NCBI GenBank assembly: GCA_913060495.1
Contig: CAJXRP010000014.1
Span: forward strand, 33,358 to 97,357
Direction: 5' to 3'
Origin: an uncultured Gammaproteobacteria bacterium
Lineage (GTDB): Bacteria > Pseudomonadota > Gammaproteobacteria > Pseudomonadales > Pseudohongiellaceae
DNA length: 64,000 nt
The notes under the pieces: model-generated
Told to the model about the DNA's origin: nothing
The model's database searches: none
What the model saw: only the letters and a program-made list of their open reading frames with translations
Made by a program: the position numbers and the translations under genes
Shown here: piece by piece, positions 9,117 through 19,400 of the stretch
Numbering within the stretch: position 1 is the first letter of the stretch
How the letters are laid out: each line of letters opens with the position of its first letter

Positions 9117-10901
9117 TTATGTCTTATAAAGCGGAGGTAGTGAGTATTGCTCTTCTTGTTGCTGCTTCTTCTGTACGCGTAGTTTGCTTTTTCTTAGTTG
9201 TGAGATGAGTTGGAGCAGTTCGCCAGTGTTGAACGCGTTCTCACCGGATTTACCGCCGTTCGTTTGGAAAAGCGCGGTTTGTAAAGTGCGTGCATGTTCG
9301 TGCAGGCCAGGGGCTTCACTTTGTTGCAAGACGTCTTCCATGCTGATGATGGTTCTGCCATCGATGTGGTGGTTACACCAGGTTATAAGAGTTCGACGTA
9401 TGGCGCTTAGGTCATTGTTACCAGAGGCGCGTACCAGTTGTTTGTAGGCTACGCGTTCGTTGTTGTTAGGGCTGTAATTTGCGGCGATCTTACTCTTTAG
9501 ACGGTTTAGATATTCGTTAACTTCGCGTTTATTGCCAACGATGACGAGTTTGTAGATGCTAAAGATCACAATGATGAATGCCGCAGCAATCGCATAGTTA
9601 AGCCATGCTGCTTCAACCTCGATGAATTCTGCCTCAGCCTGCTCATCGATCATATCTTGGTCAATTACCGGTAGCTGAGAGAGCAGTTCTTCTAAGTTCT
9701 CAGTGCTGGCTACAGTTTGTTCTGCGGGCAGTACACCGTCGATATTCGCAATCACTAATCTAGTAGCGGGTATGATCGTTACTTCTAGTTGGTCAGTCTC
9801 TATGTTCCACCAAGGAATGGAGATTTCAGGAATGAGTACGTTGCCGCTATCGATGGGAACCATGGAGGTGGTTTCTATTCGGGTGCCAACAATTGCACCG
9901 TCTACGAAAGTGCGTTCGATCTCATCTGGATCGGGGTATAGGTTTAAGCCTTCAATTTCTGTTGGGCTGAAGGGAGGTAGTACTGCGCCATCAAGACCAT
10001 CAGCTGTCATCGTTACAGTGCGTACGACGCTATCACCAACCTTTAAGTCGTTGATGTCGGTGCTCCAGCTTTCCTCCAGCGTTAGATTTGATACCGGTAG
10101 CCAGAAATCCTCACTCTGCACGGTAGCAGGGCGTTCTTGTACGTCTATTGTTATGCCTTCGATGAATGCGGTAACGCGACGGGTATTGAGGTTTCTAAAT
10201 ACAAAGTTGCTAGAACCATCGGTGACTTCGCCGCGGAACAGAATGTCTGGAATCTCCAGAGGGCCGCTGCGTTGTGGGAAAATGACGTAACGTTTTTCGT
10301 AAACCCCATAGCGCGCACCGTCGATGAGTTTCTCGTATTGATTAGGAGAGCCGATTAGCTGAATGACCGAGTCTTCCATTTCAAGTTCGGTAAACTGTGG
10401 ATTTCGTATGCCGTTGATCGTGTAGTAGAGGCGAACAGTGAACAGTAGTTGTTCCTGCACGTAGACAGAGTCTTTATTAGTTTCTATCTCAAGATATAGC
10501 TCTTCGTTTGATTGATTCGAGCGTGGCCCCTCATTAGATACAGTGACTTCTATTGGGGCAGTTGTAGTTCCATTGATGTCTAACGAAGGGATTATGAGAT
10601 CACCTTCTTCGAGAGGGAATAGCGTAACGATGTAGTCTGTCCACGCCTCTACAGCGCCATTAACACTGCGTATCTGGCTGGAAGTTCTAGTGCCTAGTAC
10701 ATCAAACTGACTAGTTAATGGGGTCAGATCTAATTGCATGCCTTGGCGTTGTTCATAGATTCGTATAGTCAGTGTTACGGTTTCGCCGCGCGCGATTTCA
10801 TTGCGGTCGAGTGAAATATCGACTTCTTGTGCCTGTGCCGATGAGAAGAATGCTAGGCCGAAGCAGAGGAATATGAATGCTAGTTGTGACTTAATCCTCA
10901 C
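9117..10901 (-). CDS. batD: BatD-like protein (oxygen-tolerance/Bat operon)
   Basis: The 594-residue protein has a signal peptide ending near SSAQAQ (residue 24), a large beta-rich periplasmic region that begins with the BatD-typical SLDRNEIARGETVTL, one transmembrane helix at about 442-464, and a cytoplasmic tail. BatD proteins belong to the Bacteroides aerotolerance (Bat) cluster with VWA and MoxR proteins. They are thought to join a membrane-spanning complex in stress tolerance, with no enzymatic activity known. The ATG overlaps the stop of the upstream BatB/C gene by four bases, so expression is coupled. It is the last bat gene of the operon. Confidence 0.88.
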   Translation of the reverse strand: MRIKSQLAFIFLCFGLAFFSSAQAQEVDISLDRNEIARGETVTLTIRIYEQRQGMQLDLTPLTSQFDVLGTRTSSQIRSVNGAVEAWTDYIVTLFPLEEGDLIIPSLDINGTTTAPIEVTVSNEGPRSNQSNEELYLEIETNKDSVYVQEQLLFTVRLYYTINGIRNPQFTELEMEDSVIQLIGSPNQYEKLIDGARYGVYEKRYVIFPQRSGPLEIPDILFRGEVTDGSSNFVFRNLNTRRVTAFIEGITIDVQERPATVQSEDFWLPVSNLTLEESWSTDINDLKVGDSVVRTVTMTADGLDGAVLPPFSPTEIEGLNLYPDPDEIERTFVDGAIVGTRIETTSMVPIDSGNVLIPEISIPWWNIETDQLEVTIIPATRLVIANIDGVLPAEQTVASTENLEELLSQLPVIDQDMIDEQAEAEFIEVEAAWLNYAIAAAFIIVIFSIYKLVIVGNKREVNEYLNRLKSKIAANYSPNNNERVAYKQLVRASGNNDLSAIRRTLITWCNHHIDGRTIISMEDVLQQSEAPGLHEHARTLQTALFQTNGGKSGENAFNTGELLQLISQLRKSKLRVQKKQQQEEQYSLPPLYKT

Positions 10902-12682
10902 CAGATTTGTCCTCCATTCTGCAAGCTATTCGCTGTTCCGTTCAGCTGCCGCTGCCGGTACTGATATCTGAATTTGCGGCGCAGTAGTTCGCCTGGGTCG
11001 TCTTCTATTCGTCTTAACCACTGCTCTAGAGATTGCTGTTCTTCAAATTCTTCGTTAGTCGTTTCGCTAGGAGTGTTCTGTTCGCTATTTGACTCAGAGC
11101 CTTCCTGTTCTTCTGGCGGTTGATTCTGTTGCTGCTCATCTTGTTGATCCTGATTGCCTTCCTGGCTCTCTTGATCTTGTTGTTCGCTGTTCTCTGAGTC
11201 TTCATCTGACTCATTCTCAGAATTTTGTTCTGACTCGTTGTCTTGCTCTTCACCTTCCTGGTTTTCGCCGTTCTCAGCTTCCTCTTGTTCAAGCAGTTGC
11301 TCGACGATTTCTTTGTTCTTCATAGCGTCGGCGTGGCCAAGTTCTAAGCTGAGCGCCATGTCGTAAGCGGCGATAGCCTCCGCGTAGTTGCCGGACAAGG
11401 CGAGGGCGTTACCTCTATTGTAGTGCCCGTCAGGCGTGTCGATGGCGCTGAAGGATGCTATAGCGGCCTCGTAATTTGCAGCCTTGTAGTTGGCTGCTCC
11501 CTGCCAGTCGGTGGCTTCGAAGAGTAATGCGGCGGTAGAGTGTTCTTCACTCGCGAAAGCCTCGGCGGCTTGTTGATCTTTTGTCTTCCAAAGATCTTTC
11601 CATTCCAGTGCTTGTGCCTGTTGGCTTGGTAGCATCATGCCGGAGCCGGTAAGTAAGACAAAGCTGAATAACCAGCCGCGACGAAAGCTAAGGGCGGCGA
11701 TCGGCAATACCAGTAGTAATAACCATGGACCGAACTCATACCAGACGTCGAATTCTTCTTCGACATCTGAAAGTTGCTCCTCATCTAGAAGTTCGTAGTC
11801 TGCAAGTAAGTAGGCTAGGTCGGAATCGGCTAGCTGTATATCGTGGTAGCGGCCGTTAACTCTATTGGCTAGTGACTGCAGAACGTTCTTGTTCAGAGTA
11901 GGGATGATAAGTGCCCCGGCTTCATCTGTTAGAAAGTTACCATCATTGGTGCGTATCGGCGCACCTTCTTCAGTGCCGATGCCCATGATCAATAGTTCAT
12001 AGTCGTTGTCTGCAAACAGCTCCGTAATGAGGAGTTCTTCATCGAAGCCGCTGATGCCATCGGTCATCAATAGGACTTTGCCGCGACTGGCGTCAGTCTC
12101 GTCAAGCAAGCCGGTGGCGAGTTTGACCGCCTCTACAGGCTTGCTGCCAAACAGAGGCATGATGTTGGGGCTTAGTGATGGGACCAGTGATTCTATAGTT
12201 ACCACGTCATCGGTTAGTGGTGTCACCGTGTGCGCATCGCCAGCATAGACGACGAGAGCAGTCTGGCCTTCTTCACGCAGAGTGAGGATGTCTCGCAGTT
12301 TGCGTTTCGCCAGATCGAGTCTATTCGGCGAATGATCGGGTGCGAACATAGATAATGAAAGATCGAGTACGATGACGAGGGCGTCTTCTCTCTTCTGCAC
12401 AGGCTGAGGTAGCTGTTCCCACACCGGTCCAGCTAGTGCGAGTATAGATAGCGTCCAAGCCGCAAATAGCAACACTAAGGGTGTTCTCTGGGATGCATTC
12501 TTGCTGCGGTCGAGAAGATAGGGTAACAGGCTCTTGTCGATGGCCTTGTCCCAGGCGGTAACAACAGAATTCACTCGCCACATGGCGATAAAGAACAGCA
12601 ACACAGGAATCAATGCCAGTAACCATATAGGTCTCAGGAAATGAAAATTCTCAACTAAGCTGACAGGTATAAGTAATTCCAT
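10898..12682 (-). CDS. BatB/BatC fusion: VWA domain plus TPR protein
   Basis: Two transmembrane helices (about 17-35 and 68-84) lead into a von Willebrand A domain with MIDAS motif DLSLSM at 107-112. Another hydrophobic stretch lies at about 318-350, then TPR repeats (about 370-455). A highly acidic Glu/Gln/Asn/Ser linker at 464-550 is almost free of hydrophobic residues. The protein ends in the family motif LEQWLRRIEDDPGELLRRKF. This joins what are separate BatB and BatC proteins in Bacteroides; fusions are common in gammaproteobacteria. VWA domains bind partners through a divalent metal, and the MoxR encoded upstream is the likely remodeler. It overlaps batA by one base and batD by four. 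Confidence 0.9.
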   Translation of the reverse strand: MELLIPVSLVENFHFLRPIWLLALIPVLLFFIAMWRVNSVVTAWDKAIDKSLLPYLLDRSKNASQRTPLVLLFAAWTLSILALAGPVWEQLPQPVQKREDALVIVLDLSLSMFAPDHSPNRLDLAKRKLRDILTLREEGQTALVVYAGDAHTVTPLTDDVVTIESLVPSLSPNIMPLFGSKPVEAVKLATGLLDETDASRGKVLLMTDGISGFDEELLITELFADNDYELLIMGIGTEEGAPIRTNDGNFLTDEAGALIIPTLNKNVLQSLANRVNGRYHDIQLADSDLAYLLADYELLDEEQLSDVEEEFDVWYEFGPWLLLLVLPIAALSFRRGWLFSFVLLTGSGMMLPSQQAQALEWKDLWKTKDQQAAEAFASEEHSTAALLFEATDWQGAANYKAANYEAAIASFSAIDTPDGHYNRGNALALSGNYAEAIAAYDMALSLELGHADAMKNKEIVEQLLEQEEAENGENQEGEEQDNESEQNSENESDEDSENSEQQDQESQEGNQDQQDEQQQNQPPEEQEGSESNSEQNTPSETTNEEFEEQQSLEQWLRRIEDDPGELLRRKFRYQYRQRQLNGTANSLQNGGQIW

Positions 12683-13737
12683 CAGGCTTTACTTCCACTA
12701 ATTGTGTCGATCTCATCGTCGTCATCCCCGAGTCGCGCCTTGCCAGCGAGCGACATCCACGGAATCGAGAATAGGGCGAGTAGAAAGCTGATTAATACGG
12801 CTGCCCCAAGGGGCCAGTAGAATAATACTCGAGTCGGTCTATAGGTCTGCTCGTCTTGCTCGATTGTCTCAAGCAGGTCTAGCTCCTCGTAGATATCTAC
12901 CAGATCATTTACGTCCCGAGCTCTAAAATAACGTCCGCCGGTTGATTCGGCGATCTGTGTTAGCACGGCCTCGTCTAATTCTGCTGATGGATTTATTGCT
13001 CTGGCGCCGAAGAAGGTGCGCTGTACGACCTGATCGGCCCCGATGCCGATAGTATATATCTTGATGTTCTCTGTTTGCGCGAGCTGACCTGCCTGCTCTG
13101 GTGAAACCGAGCCAGCATTGTTGACACCATCGGTGAGTAATACCAGCACGCGGCTGTTTTCAGGCCTAGTACGCAAGTGAATAACGCCTAATCCTATAGC
13201 GTCACCGATAGCCGTTGCCGATTCTTCGATGATGCCGATCTCGGCTTCTGCCAAAAGAGTGCCTACGGTTTGTCTATCGAAGGTGAGGGGTGCCTGTATA
13301 TAGGCATGAGCGGCAAACAGGATTAAACCTAGACGGTCGCCCTCGCGGCGCTCTACGAAATCACCGACTACAGCCTTCACCACGTCGATACGGGAAGCCT
13401 GACGGTTACCTACTACCATGTCCTGAGCCTCCATACTGCCGGAGATGTCGACCGATAGCATCAGATCACGACCTGTTGACGGAAGTTGTATCGGGTCGCC
13501 CAGCCATTGAGGTCGGCTCGAAGCTATTACTACCAGTAACCAGATCAGTGTGCAGCAGATCAGGTTTAGTAACCTGCCGGAGGTCATGTTCTCGTTGTCT
13601 GACTGCAAACGGCTAAGGGTGCTAAAAAACGGTACATATAACGCAGCATCCTGACGTGGCGCGCGAGCAAGCAGCCTATAAATAATCAGTGGCAGTGGTA
13701 GGGCCAGAAAAACTAAGGGCCAAGTAAATTCAAGCAT
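12682..13737 (-). CDS. batA: BatA-like VWA domain membrane protein
   Basis: This 351-residue protein has N-terminal hydrophobic helices at about 6-22 and 57-74, a VWA domain with an intact MIDAS motif DISGSM at 97-102 and LLTDGVNNAG downstream, and a C-terminal helix at about 305-329. That is the BatA layout. It is translated just after the DUF4381 protein (8-base overlap) and just before BatB/C (1-base overlap), so the three are probably made in fixed ratio. The likely role is a metal-dependent adhesion surface in the periplasm or membrane within the MoxR-Bat complex; the ligand is unknown. Confidence 0.9.
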   Translation of the reverse strand: MLEFTWPLVFLALPLPLIIYRLLARAPRQDAALYVPFFSTLSRLQSDNENMTSGRLLNLICCTLIWLLVVIASSRPQWLGDPIQLPSTGRDLMLSVDISGSMEAQDMVVGNRQASRIDVVKAVVGDFVERREGDRLGLILFAAHAYIQAPLTFDRQTVGTLLAEAEIGIIEESATAIGDAIGLGVIHLRTRPENSRVLVLLTDGVNNAGSVSPEQAGQLAQTENIKIYTIGIGADQVVQRTFFGARAINPSAELDEAVLTQIAESTGGRYFRARDVNDLVDIYEELDLLETIEQDEQTYRPTRVLFYWPLGAAVLISFLLALFSIPWMSLAGKARLGDDDDEIDTISGSKA

Positions 13738-14296
13738 CTGAGCTTAATCCTTGGGGGGCGGTGGTGGCATTGTCTCTGGAGTCTTCCTTAGACTTCGCGC
13801 TGCTTTTATAGAGGCTCTCGATCCACTGCTGGCCAAAGCTCTGCATGGCGTCCACATCTACGTCGCATTTTGTCTGGAATCGCCCGTATTGTAAGGCTTT
13901 AGCGATATCGTCGCTCATCAGGGAAGATTCCCCTTTTTGACGAATAAAATCAACCCATGACGCACCGTCCAGGCTAGCCGCATTGTCCTGTGGATAGTGC
14001 ACCAGTGCTACGCGTCGTACCACCGTGTTGAATTGATTGACGTAGTCGAGTTTGTTCTGATCCATGCTGGCGGGATCGGCATGGGAATAGCCGTCATAGC
14101 AACGCTGCAATTCCGATAGGGCGTACTGGCAAATCTTCTGCTGGCGTCGGCTATTGACGAGCTTGCGTAACAAGATAGCGAGCAGAACAAGGGCAATAGC
14201 TGCGAGAATCCACCAGCCAATAGCCGGCGGCCAGTAGCTTACCGGTTCAGGAAGGTGAATGTCGGCTAGTTGAGCTAAGAGCTCTTCGCTATCCAT
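13730..14296 (-). CDS. DUF4381 domain protein
   Basis: The 188-residue protein has a short N-terminal segment ending PVSYWPPAIGWW, one transmembrane helix at about 26-45, and a cytoplasmic helical domain. The PPAIGWW box before a single helix is the hallmark of DUF4381. Such proteins are found only within MoxR/DUF58/VWA operons and are presumed structural partners. It overlaps the upstream DUF58 gene by 22 bases and the downstream batA by 8, consistent with one polycistronic unit. No function is established. Confidence 0.85.
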   Translation of the reverse strand: MDSEELLAQLADIHLPEPVSYWPPAIGWWILAAIALVLLAILLRKLVNSRRQQKICQYALSELQRCYDGYSHADPASMDQNKLDYVNQFNTVVRRVALVHYPQDNAASLDGASWVDFIRQKGESSLMSDDIAKALQYGRFQTKCDVDVDAMQSFGQQWIESLYKSSAKSKEDSRDNATTAPQGLSSDA

Positions 14297-15255
14297 TGCC
14301 GTATCTGCTCCACGACCAATTGATTGGTCCGCATTTTAATGAGTTGAATCTTCAATTTTTCCAATTCAGATTCGGTATTTTGCATACGAAGCTGAAATTG
14401 TTCCTTGTAGCGATTACGGGCCTTGTTGCTATGGGTGTTGAGGGCGCCTTTGCTCGCGCCATCAGTAATGCTGTAAACACCCGGTGGTGGCAATGATTCC
14501 TCTAGGGCGTCATAGACCATGCAGCAGACCACGTTATTGTGCTGAGACAATTGATTTAGATACTGCAATGCCTTCGCATCCAGCGTCATGAAATCAGATA
14601 TTACATACAATGTGCTGCCGGGCTTGGTGATGCGTCTAATTTGACCGAGAGCGTGAGCGAGGCCGGGCTTAAAGCCTTCTTCTGGTTCCCGATGGGTCTC
14701 GGGATCCTTAACGTGTTGCAGATCTTGGTTATATTGATAGATCTGATTCAGTAAATGTAGAGCCGATCTGCGACTGCGCTTGGGTCTAATTAACGACGAG
14801 CCCCAATCAGAGAACACGAGCCCGCCGACTCGATCGCCATTATCGATAGCAAGCCAGCAAAATAGCGCAGCGGCCTGAGCTGCCAGAACCGACTTAAAGG
14901 CAACCTGGCTACCAAAAAACATGTTGTGGGTTTGGTCGACAGCAATGATAACGGGGCGTTCCCGCTCTTCTCTGAAGACTTTTGTAAAGGGTTTATTTGT
15001 TCGAGCAGTGACACGCCAGTCGATAAGCCGGATATCGTCACCTGCTTGGTAGGGTCTGAACTCCTCGAAGTCCAGGCCGCGGCCGCGCATCTTGGATAGG
15101 TGCAGACCTGAGATGCCGGCAATGGAGCGGGAATGCGCCAAATAATCGAGATTCTTGGCGGCATGCCGCTGAATCAGCAATTCCTCCAAGGTGATAACCG
15201 CCCCAGTACTCTGGTAGCGGGCGAAATGTGGGTCGCTGTGAAGCTTCACTGACAT
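14275..15255 (-). CDS. DUF58 domain protein (bat operon)
   Basis: A soluble 326-residue DUF58 protein with the family core GLDFEEFRPYQAGDDIRLID followed by WRVTARTNKPFTKVF, and a VWA-like strand VIIAVDQTHNM. Unlike the DUF58 protein at 5219-6208 it has no transmembrane segments and lacks the hydrophobic N-terminus, so the two paralogs probably sit in different places relative to the membrane. It follows the MoxR gene after 18 bases and overlaps the DUF4381 gene by 22 bases. It is likely a MoxR client; no activity is known. Confidence 0.88.
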   Translation of the reverse strand: MSVKLHSDPHFARYQSTGAVITLEELLIQRHAAKNLDYLAHSRSIAGISGLHLSKMRGRGLDFEEFRPYQAGDDIRLIDWRVTARTNKPFTKVFREERERPVIIAVDQTHNMFFGSQVAFKSVLAAQAAALFCWLAIDNGDRVGGLVFSDWGSSLIRPKRSRRSALHLLNQIYQYNQDLQHVKDPETHREPEEGFKPGLAHALGQIRRITKPGSTLYVISDFMTLDAKALQYLNQLSQHNNVVCCMVYDALEESLPPPGVYSITDGASKGALNTHSNKARNRYKEQFQLRMQNTESELEKLKIQLIKMRTNQLVVEQIRQWIAKSS

Positions 15256-15273
15256 GATAAGCCTTGGCGTTTG

Positions 15274-16233
15274 CTAGGCTGAAGGTACGCGTTCGCGAAT
15301 AGTCTCAAGCACTTTATCTGGGGTGATGCCGCTCGCCTCAGCTTCGAAGCTCAGTAGGATGCGATGGCGCAGGCAATCGAAAAGGACTTCTTGCACATCA
15401 TCTGGGCTAACGAAGTCTCTGCCCTGAATCCAGGCGTGGGCTCGCGCACAGCGGTCTAGAGAGATGGTGCCGCGAGGACTGGCACCGTATTCTAGCCAGG
15501 ACGCGAGGTCTTCGCCGTAGTTTTCCGGTGACCGTGTCGCCATGATCAGCTGAATTATGTATTCCTCAACTTCTGGCGCCATATGCATGTTTAGAATCTC
15601 GAGGCGTGCGGCGAACAATACCTCTTGTGTCACTTCTTTTGGGGTTTCTGCTACGTGATTGGCGGCTTCGTTGCGAACAAGATGCAGAATTTCGCGTTCT
15701 GCGTCGATCTTCGGATAGTCGATCGTTACGTGCATGAGGAAGCGATCGAGCTGGGCCTCTGGAAGAGGGTAAGTACCTTCCTGCTCAATAGGATTTTGGG
15801 TTGCCATTACTAGAAATAGAGGGGGAAGCTGGAATGATTCACGGCCAACACTGACCTGATGCTCACCCATCGCCTCCAAAAGAGCTGACTGCACCTTGGC
15901 AGGAGCGCGATTGATTTCATCTGCTAAGACTAGATTGTGAAAAATAGGTCCCTGTTGAAAGCGAAAGGAACCGTCTTCCGGCCGATATACCTCTGTACCG
16001 GTAATATCGCTGGGTAATAAATCGGGTGTGAATTGGATGCGGTGGAAGTCACCTTCTATGGCGCGGGAAAGATCCTTGATCGCTTTGGTCTTTGCTAAGC
16101 CGGGTGCGCCTTCTACCAACAAGTGGCCATCAGCCAATAATGCAATCAGCAAGCGATCAATAAGGCGCTCTTGGCCTATAATTTGAATCGATAACCAATT
16201 TTTGAGTTCTGTTATTATTTCGTGATGGCTCAT
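15274..16233 (-). CDS. MoxR-family AAA+ ATPase (bat operon)
   Basis: First gene of the bat operon, 319 residues. Walker A is GAPGLAKT at 42-49, with the Ala typical of this MoxR subfamily; Walker B is LVLADEIN at 101-108; ATQNP and a MoxR lid domain follow. It is a paralog of the MoxR at 4186-5166 but has a different Walker A (GLAKT against GMGKT), so the two belong to different MoxR subfamilies. It likely acts on the VWA proteins of its own operon. The 258-base region upstream separates it from the divergent NAD-GDH gene. Confidence 0.93.
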   Translation of the reverse strand: MSHHEIITELKNWLSIQIIGQERLIDRLLIALLADGHLLVEGAPGLAKTKAIKDLSRAIEGDFHRIQFTPDLLPSDITGTEVYRPEDGSFRFQQGPIFHNLVLADEINRAPAKVQSALLEAMGEHQVSVGRESFQLPPLFLVMATQNPIEQEGTYPLPEAQLDRFLMHVTIDYPKIDAEREILHLVRNEAANHVAETPKEVTQEVLFAARLEILNMHMAPEVEEYIIQLIMATRSPENYGEDLASWLEYGASPRGTISLDRCARAHAWIQGRDFVSPDDVQEVLFDCLRHRILLSFEAEASGITPDKVLETIRERVPSA

Positions 16234-16318
16234 ATTGATAATTCTCTGCTGTGTGTGCGGCGCGTAAGGCGAAGTCAGGGATTTTAAACGTTTTGATATG
16301 TATGTCTAGGTCGAGATT

Positions 16319-16336
16319 GTAGCTGAATGTAGCTAC
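16319..16336. repeat. Short inverted repeat in the bat/NAD-GDH divergent region
   Basis: GTAGCT (16319-16324), a 6-base spacer, and AGCTAC (16331-16336) form a perfect 6-bp dyad between the divergent bat operon and the NAD-GDH gene. It could be a regulator site or chance. The rest of 16234-16491 shows no clear promoter to me. Confidence 0.3.
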
Positions 16337-16491
16337 CTATCGAGCATGGCTATTAATTCAATTGTGCTAACCGCTGCGGCGGAGAAAGTTAAGTTTATGA
16401 AGAGGCTGCAAATACGGATGGATAAGCAAATATTTACGCTGGATCGAAGGTCTCGTAGCTGCGGACGACACTGCGCGCGGAGCCAAATACT

Positions 16492-19400
16492 ATGAGTGAA
16501 AAATATCTACTGGGGCACGAGAAGCTCATGCAGCTCAGTAAGAGGCTGGGTAAAGACTATTCGAAGACAAATCCCGTTGATCTGGACCTGTTTGTTACTC
16601 ACTACTTTGCTAGTACGTCGCGCTCCGACCTAAGTGAGCGTGGCAATGACCTGATGTATGACAATCTGAAGCAGGCTTGGGCTTTCTATCAGCAGAGAGA
16701 CTCCAATGCTCCCAAAGTCGAATTCTTGCACTTTGATTCCGATGGAGACGGCAAAGGTGAAAGAAAAGGTCAGCGCAGCGGAACACGAGTCCTGGTGCTG
16801 CAGAACGACATGCCGTTCTTGGTTGATTCAATTCGACAGGCACTAACGCGCTCTTCGGTAATTATCAAATACATTAACAACTCCGTTCTTTACAGTGAAC
16901 GGATTGCACGAGGCGCCAAAGGTGCTGGGAAGCTATCGCTTATTCCACTCAGCGTAACCGAAGGCTCAACCAGAGAGGCGCTGATCTGTCTCGATTGTGT
17001 TCGACTAAGCAGTGCCGAGAGCAAACTTGCAGAGAAGGAAATTCGCGAAACCCTAAAGCACGTTGCGGTAGCCGTTAAAGACTATCCTGCTATGTGTAAG
17101 CAGATGTTGAGTGTTAGAGAAGCACTTGAAAAGAGTGCGGCAACGATTCCAGCCTCCCAAGCTAGTTATGACGAGTCGCTAGAGTTCATCTCATGGATGT
17201 TGGATGACCATTTCACCTTCTTAGGCTATGAAAAATATTGTATCAATCGCAAGACGCGTAGCCCGAGCATCGAATTGCAGGAAAACTCGCCGCTAGGTGT
17301 ATCCAAGCTGAAGAAAGGTCTCAAGCCAAAGGTTAAGTTATCGGAACTGTCCATGGGCGCGCGAGATCTAATCCTCAAGAGGAAGATCTGTAATTTTGCG
17401 AAGTCAGGAACTCGTTCCAAGGTGCATCGCCCAGCGTACTGTGACTATGTGCTGATTAAAGAATTCGATAGTGAGGGTGAGGTCTCGGTAGAGCATCGTT
17501 TCTTGGGCCTGTATACCTCGTCTGCGTATTTTCAGGAAGTGTTAGATATTCCTTTGCTTCGGCGTAAGGTCAATGCAGTGTTGGAGAAGTCTGGTTTTTC
17601 GCAGAACGGTCATAACATTAAGGACTTGATGCAGGTTATCAATGTGTTTCCCCGTGATGAGTTGTTTCAAATAAGCAGGAGTCAGCTGCTACATACGGCA
17701 ACTGAAATCACTCGAATTCAGGACTTGCGAACAAGTCGTCTGTTCATTCGTCGCGATCTGTACGGTAAATTCTTTTCTTGTCTTGTGTATGTTCCTAAAG
17801 ACATGTTTACAACAAAAGTGAGGCTAATAGTTCAAGAGCTTCTCCAGGAGAGGCTGCAGGGAGAAGAGGTTGAATTCACCACCCATTCTTCAGAGTCAGA
17901 CTTCACCAGAATTCATCTCATCTATCGCGTGCCGCAAATAGAGCTGGTTAGTTACGACCCGGGTGCTATCGAAGTTGAGATGATTAATCTTATTAAGCCA
18001 TGGGAGGAGCACCTGTCCAAGGCGCTGGCGGAAGAGCATGCGGATGTTGAGGCTAGAAAACTGTATGCGGAATACGCTGGCTGCTTTTCTCAGGCCTACA
18101 AGGAGTCTTACAGCGCCGAAACGGCGGTAGCCGATATTCTAAATATAGAACGCGTTGTCTCGACAAAACAACCTGTGGTGAATTTGTCGAGTTGCGCCTC
18201 CGATGGGCAGGCTGAGTTTAGTTTTAAAATATTCAGTTATGACGAGCAGCTACATCTTTCCAATGTTGATCCTATCTTGGAAAATTTGGGGTTGAATATT
18301 ATTAGCGAGAAGGCATTCAAGCTGCAGCCGGATTCTGACGATCGAGTTTGGTTGCATGACTTTTCTTTATATCGTGCCAAGCAACTAGGTCATTTTACAG
18401 CTGACACGAAACAGATCTTTGAAGATGCCTTTCTCGCCATCTTTAATGGAGAGATCGATGACGATCGCTTCAATGAATTGGTGACGACGGCTGAGATAAA
18501 ATGGCGCGATGCGGCTCTGCTTCGAGCGTACGCGTCTTACCTAAAACAGATTCAGTTTGGTTACAGTGTTGTGCATATCGCCGAGACTCTGTCGAACAAT
18601 CGAGCAATATGTCAGCTGTTGATAGAGTATTTCGCAAAAATGTTTGACCCTTCTCTTAGTGAGAAGGAGCGAAACAAAGCGAAAGCGGTTCGAGCAAAGC
18701 TGATCGCGGCAATAGATGCGGTTACTGTGTTGTCCGAAGACAGCGTGCTTAGGGCTTATCTGAATTTATTCGACGCGACCCTGCGCACAAATTACTTTCA
18801 GCCGCAGGATGATGGTGTTTCGCTGAAGAGTTATTTTTCTTTCAAATTCGATCCAACCCGGATTAGCGGGATGCCTAGGCCAACGCCGCGCTATGAAATT
18901 TTCGTATTCTCGCGTCAGGTCGAGGGAGTGCATCTTCGAGGTGGCAAGGTTGCTCGAGGTGGATTGCGCTGGTCAGACCGTCGTGAAGATTATCGTACCG
19001 AGATACTAGGTTTGGTTAAGGCTCAGCAAGTAAAGAATTCAGTCATCGTGCCAGTAGGTGCGAAGGGTGGTTTCGTTATCAAGCAGGATGCTACTGGGCT
19101 AGACCGGGATGGATTCAGAGAATTAGGTATAGCTTGCTATCAAGTGTTTATTCGTGGCTTGCTAGATATTACCGACAATCGAGTCGGCACCAAGATTGCG
19201 TCTCCCGAATCTGTTATCAAGCGCGACGATGACGATCCTTATTTGGTTGTGGCTGCTGATAAAGGTACCGCCACATTCTCCGACATTGCTAATAGCCTTA
19301 GCGGGGAATACGGTTTTTGGTTAGGCGATGGCTTTGCTTCTGGCGGGAGTAATGGTTACGACCACAAGCAGATGGGTATCACCGCGAAGGGTGCCTGGGT

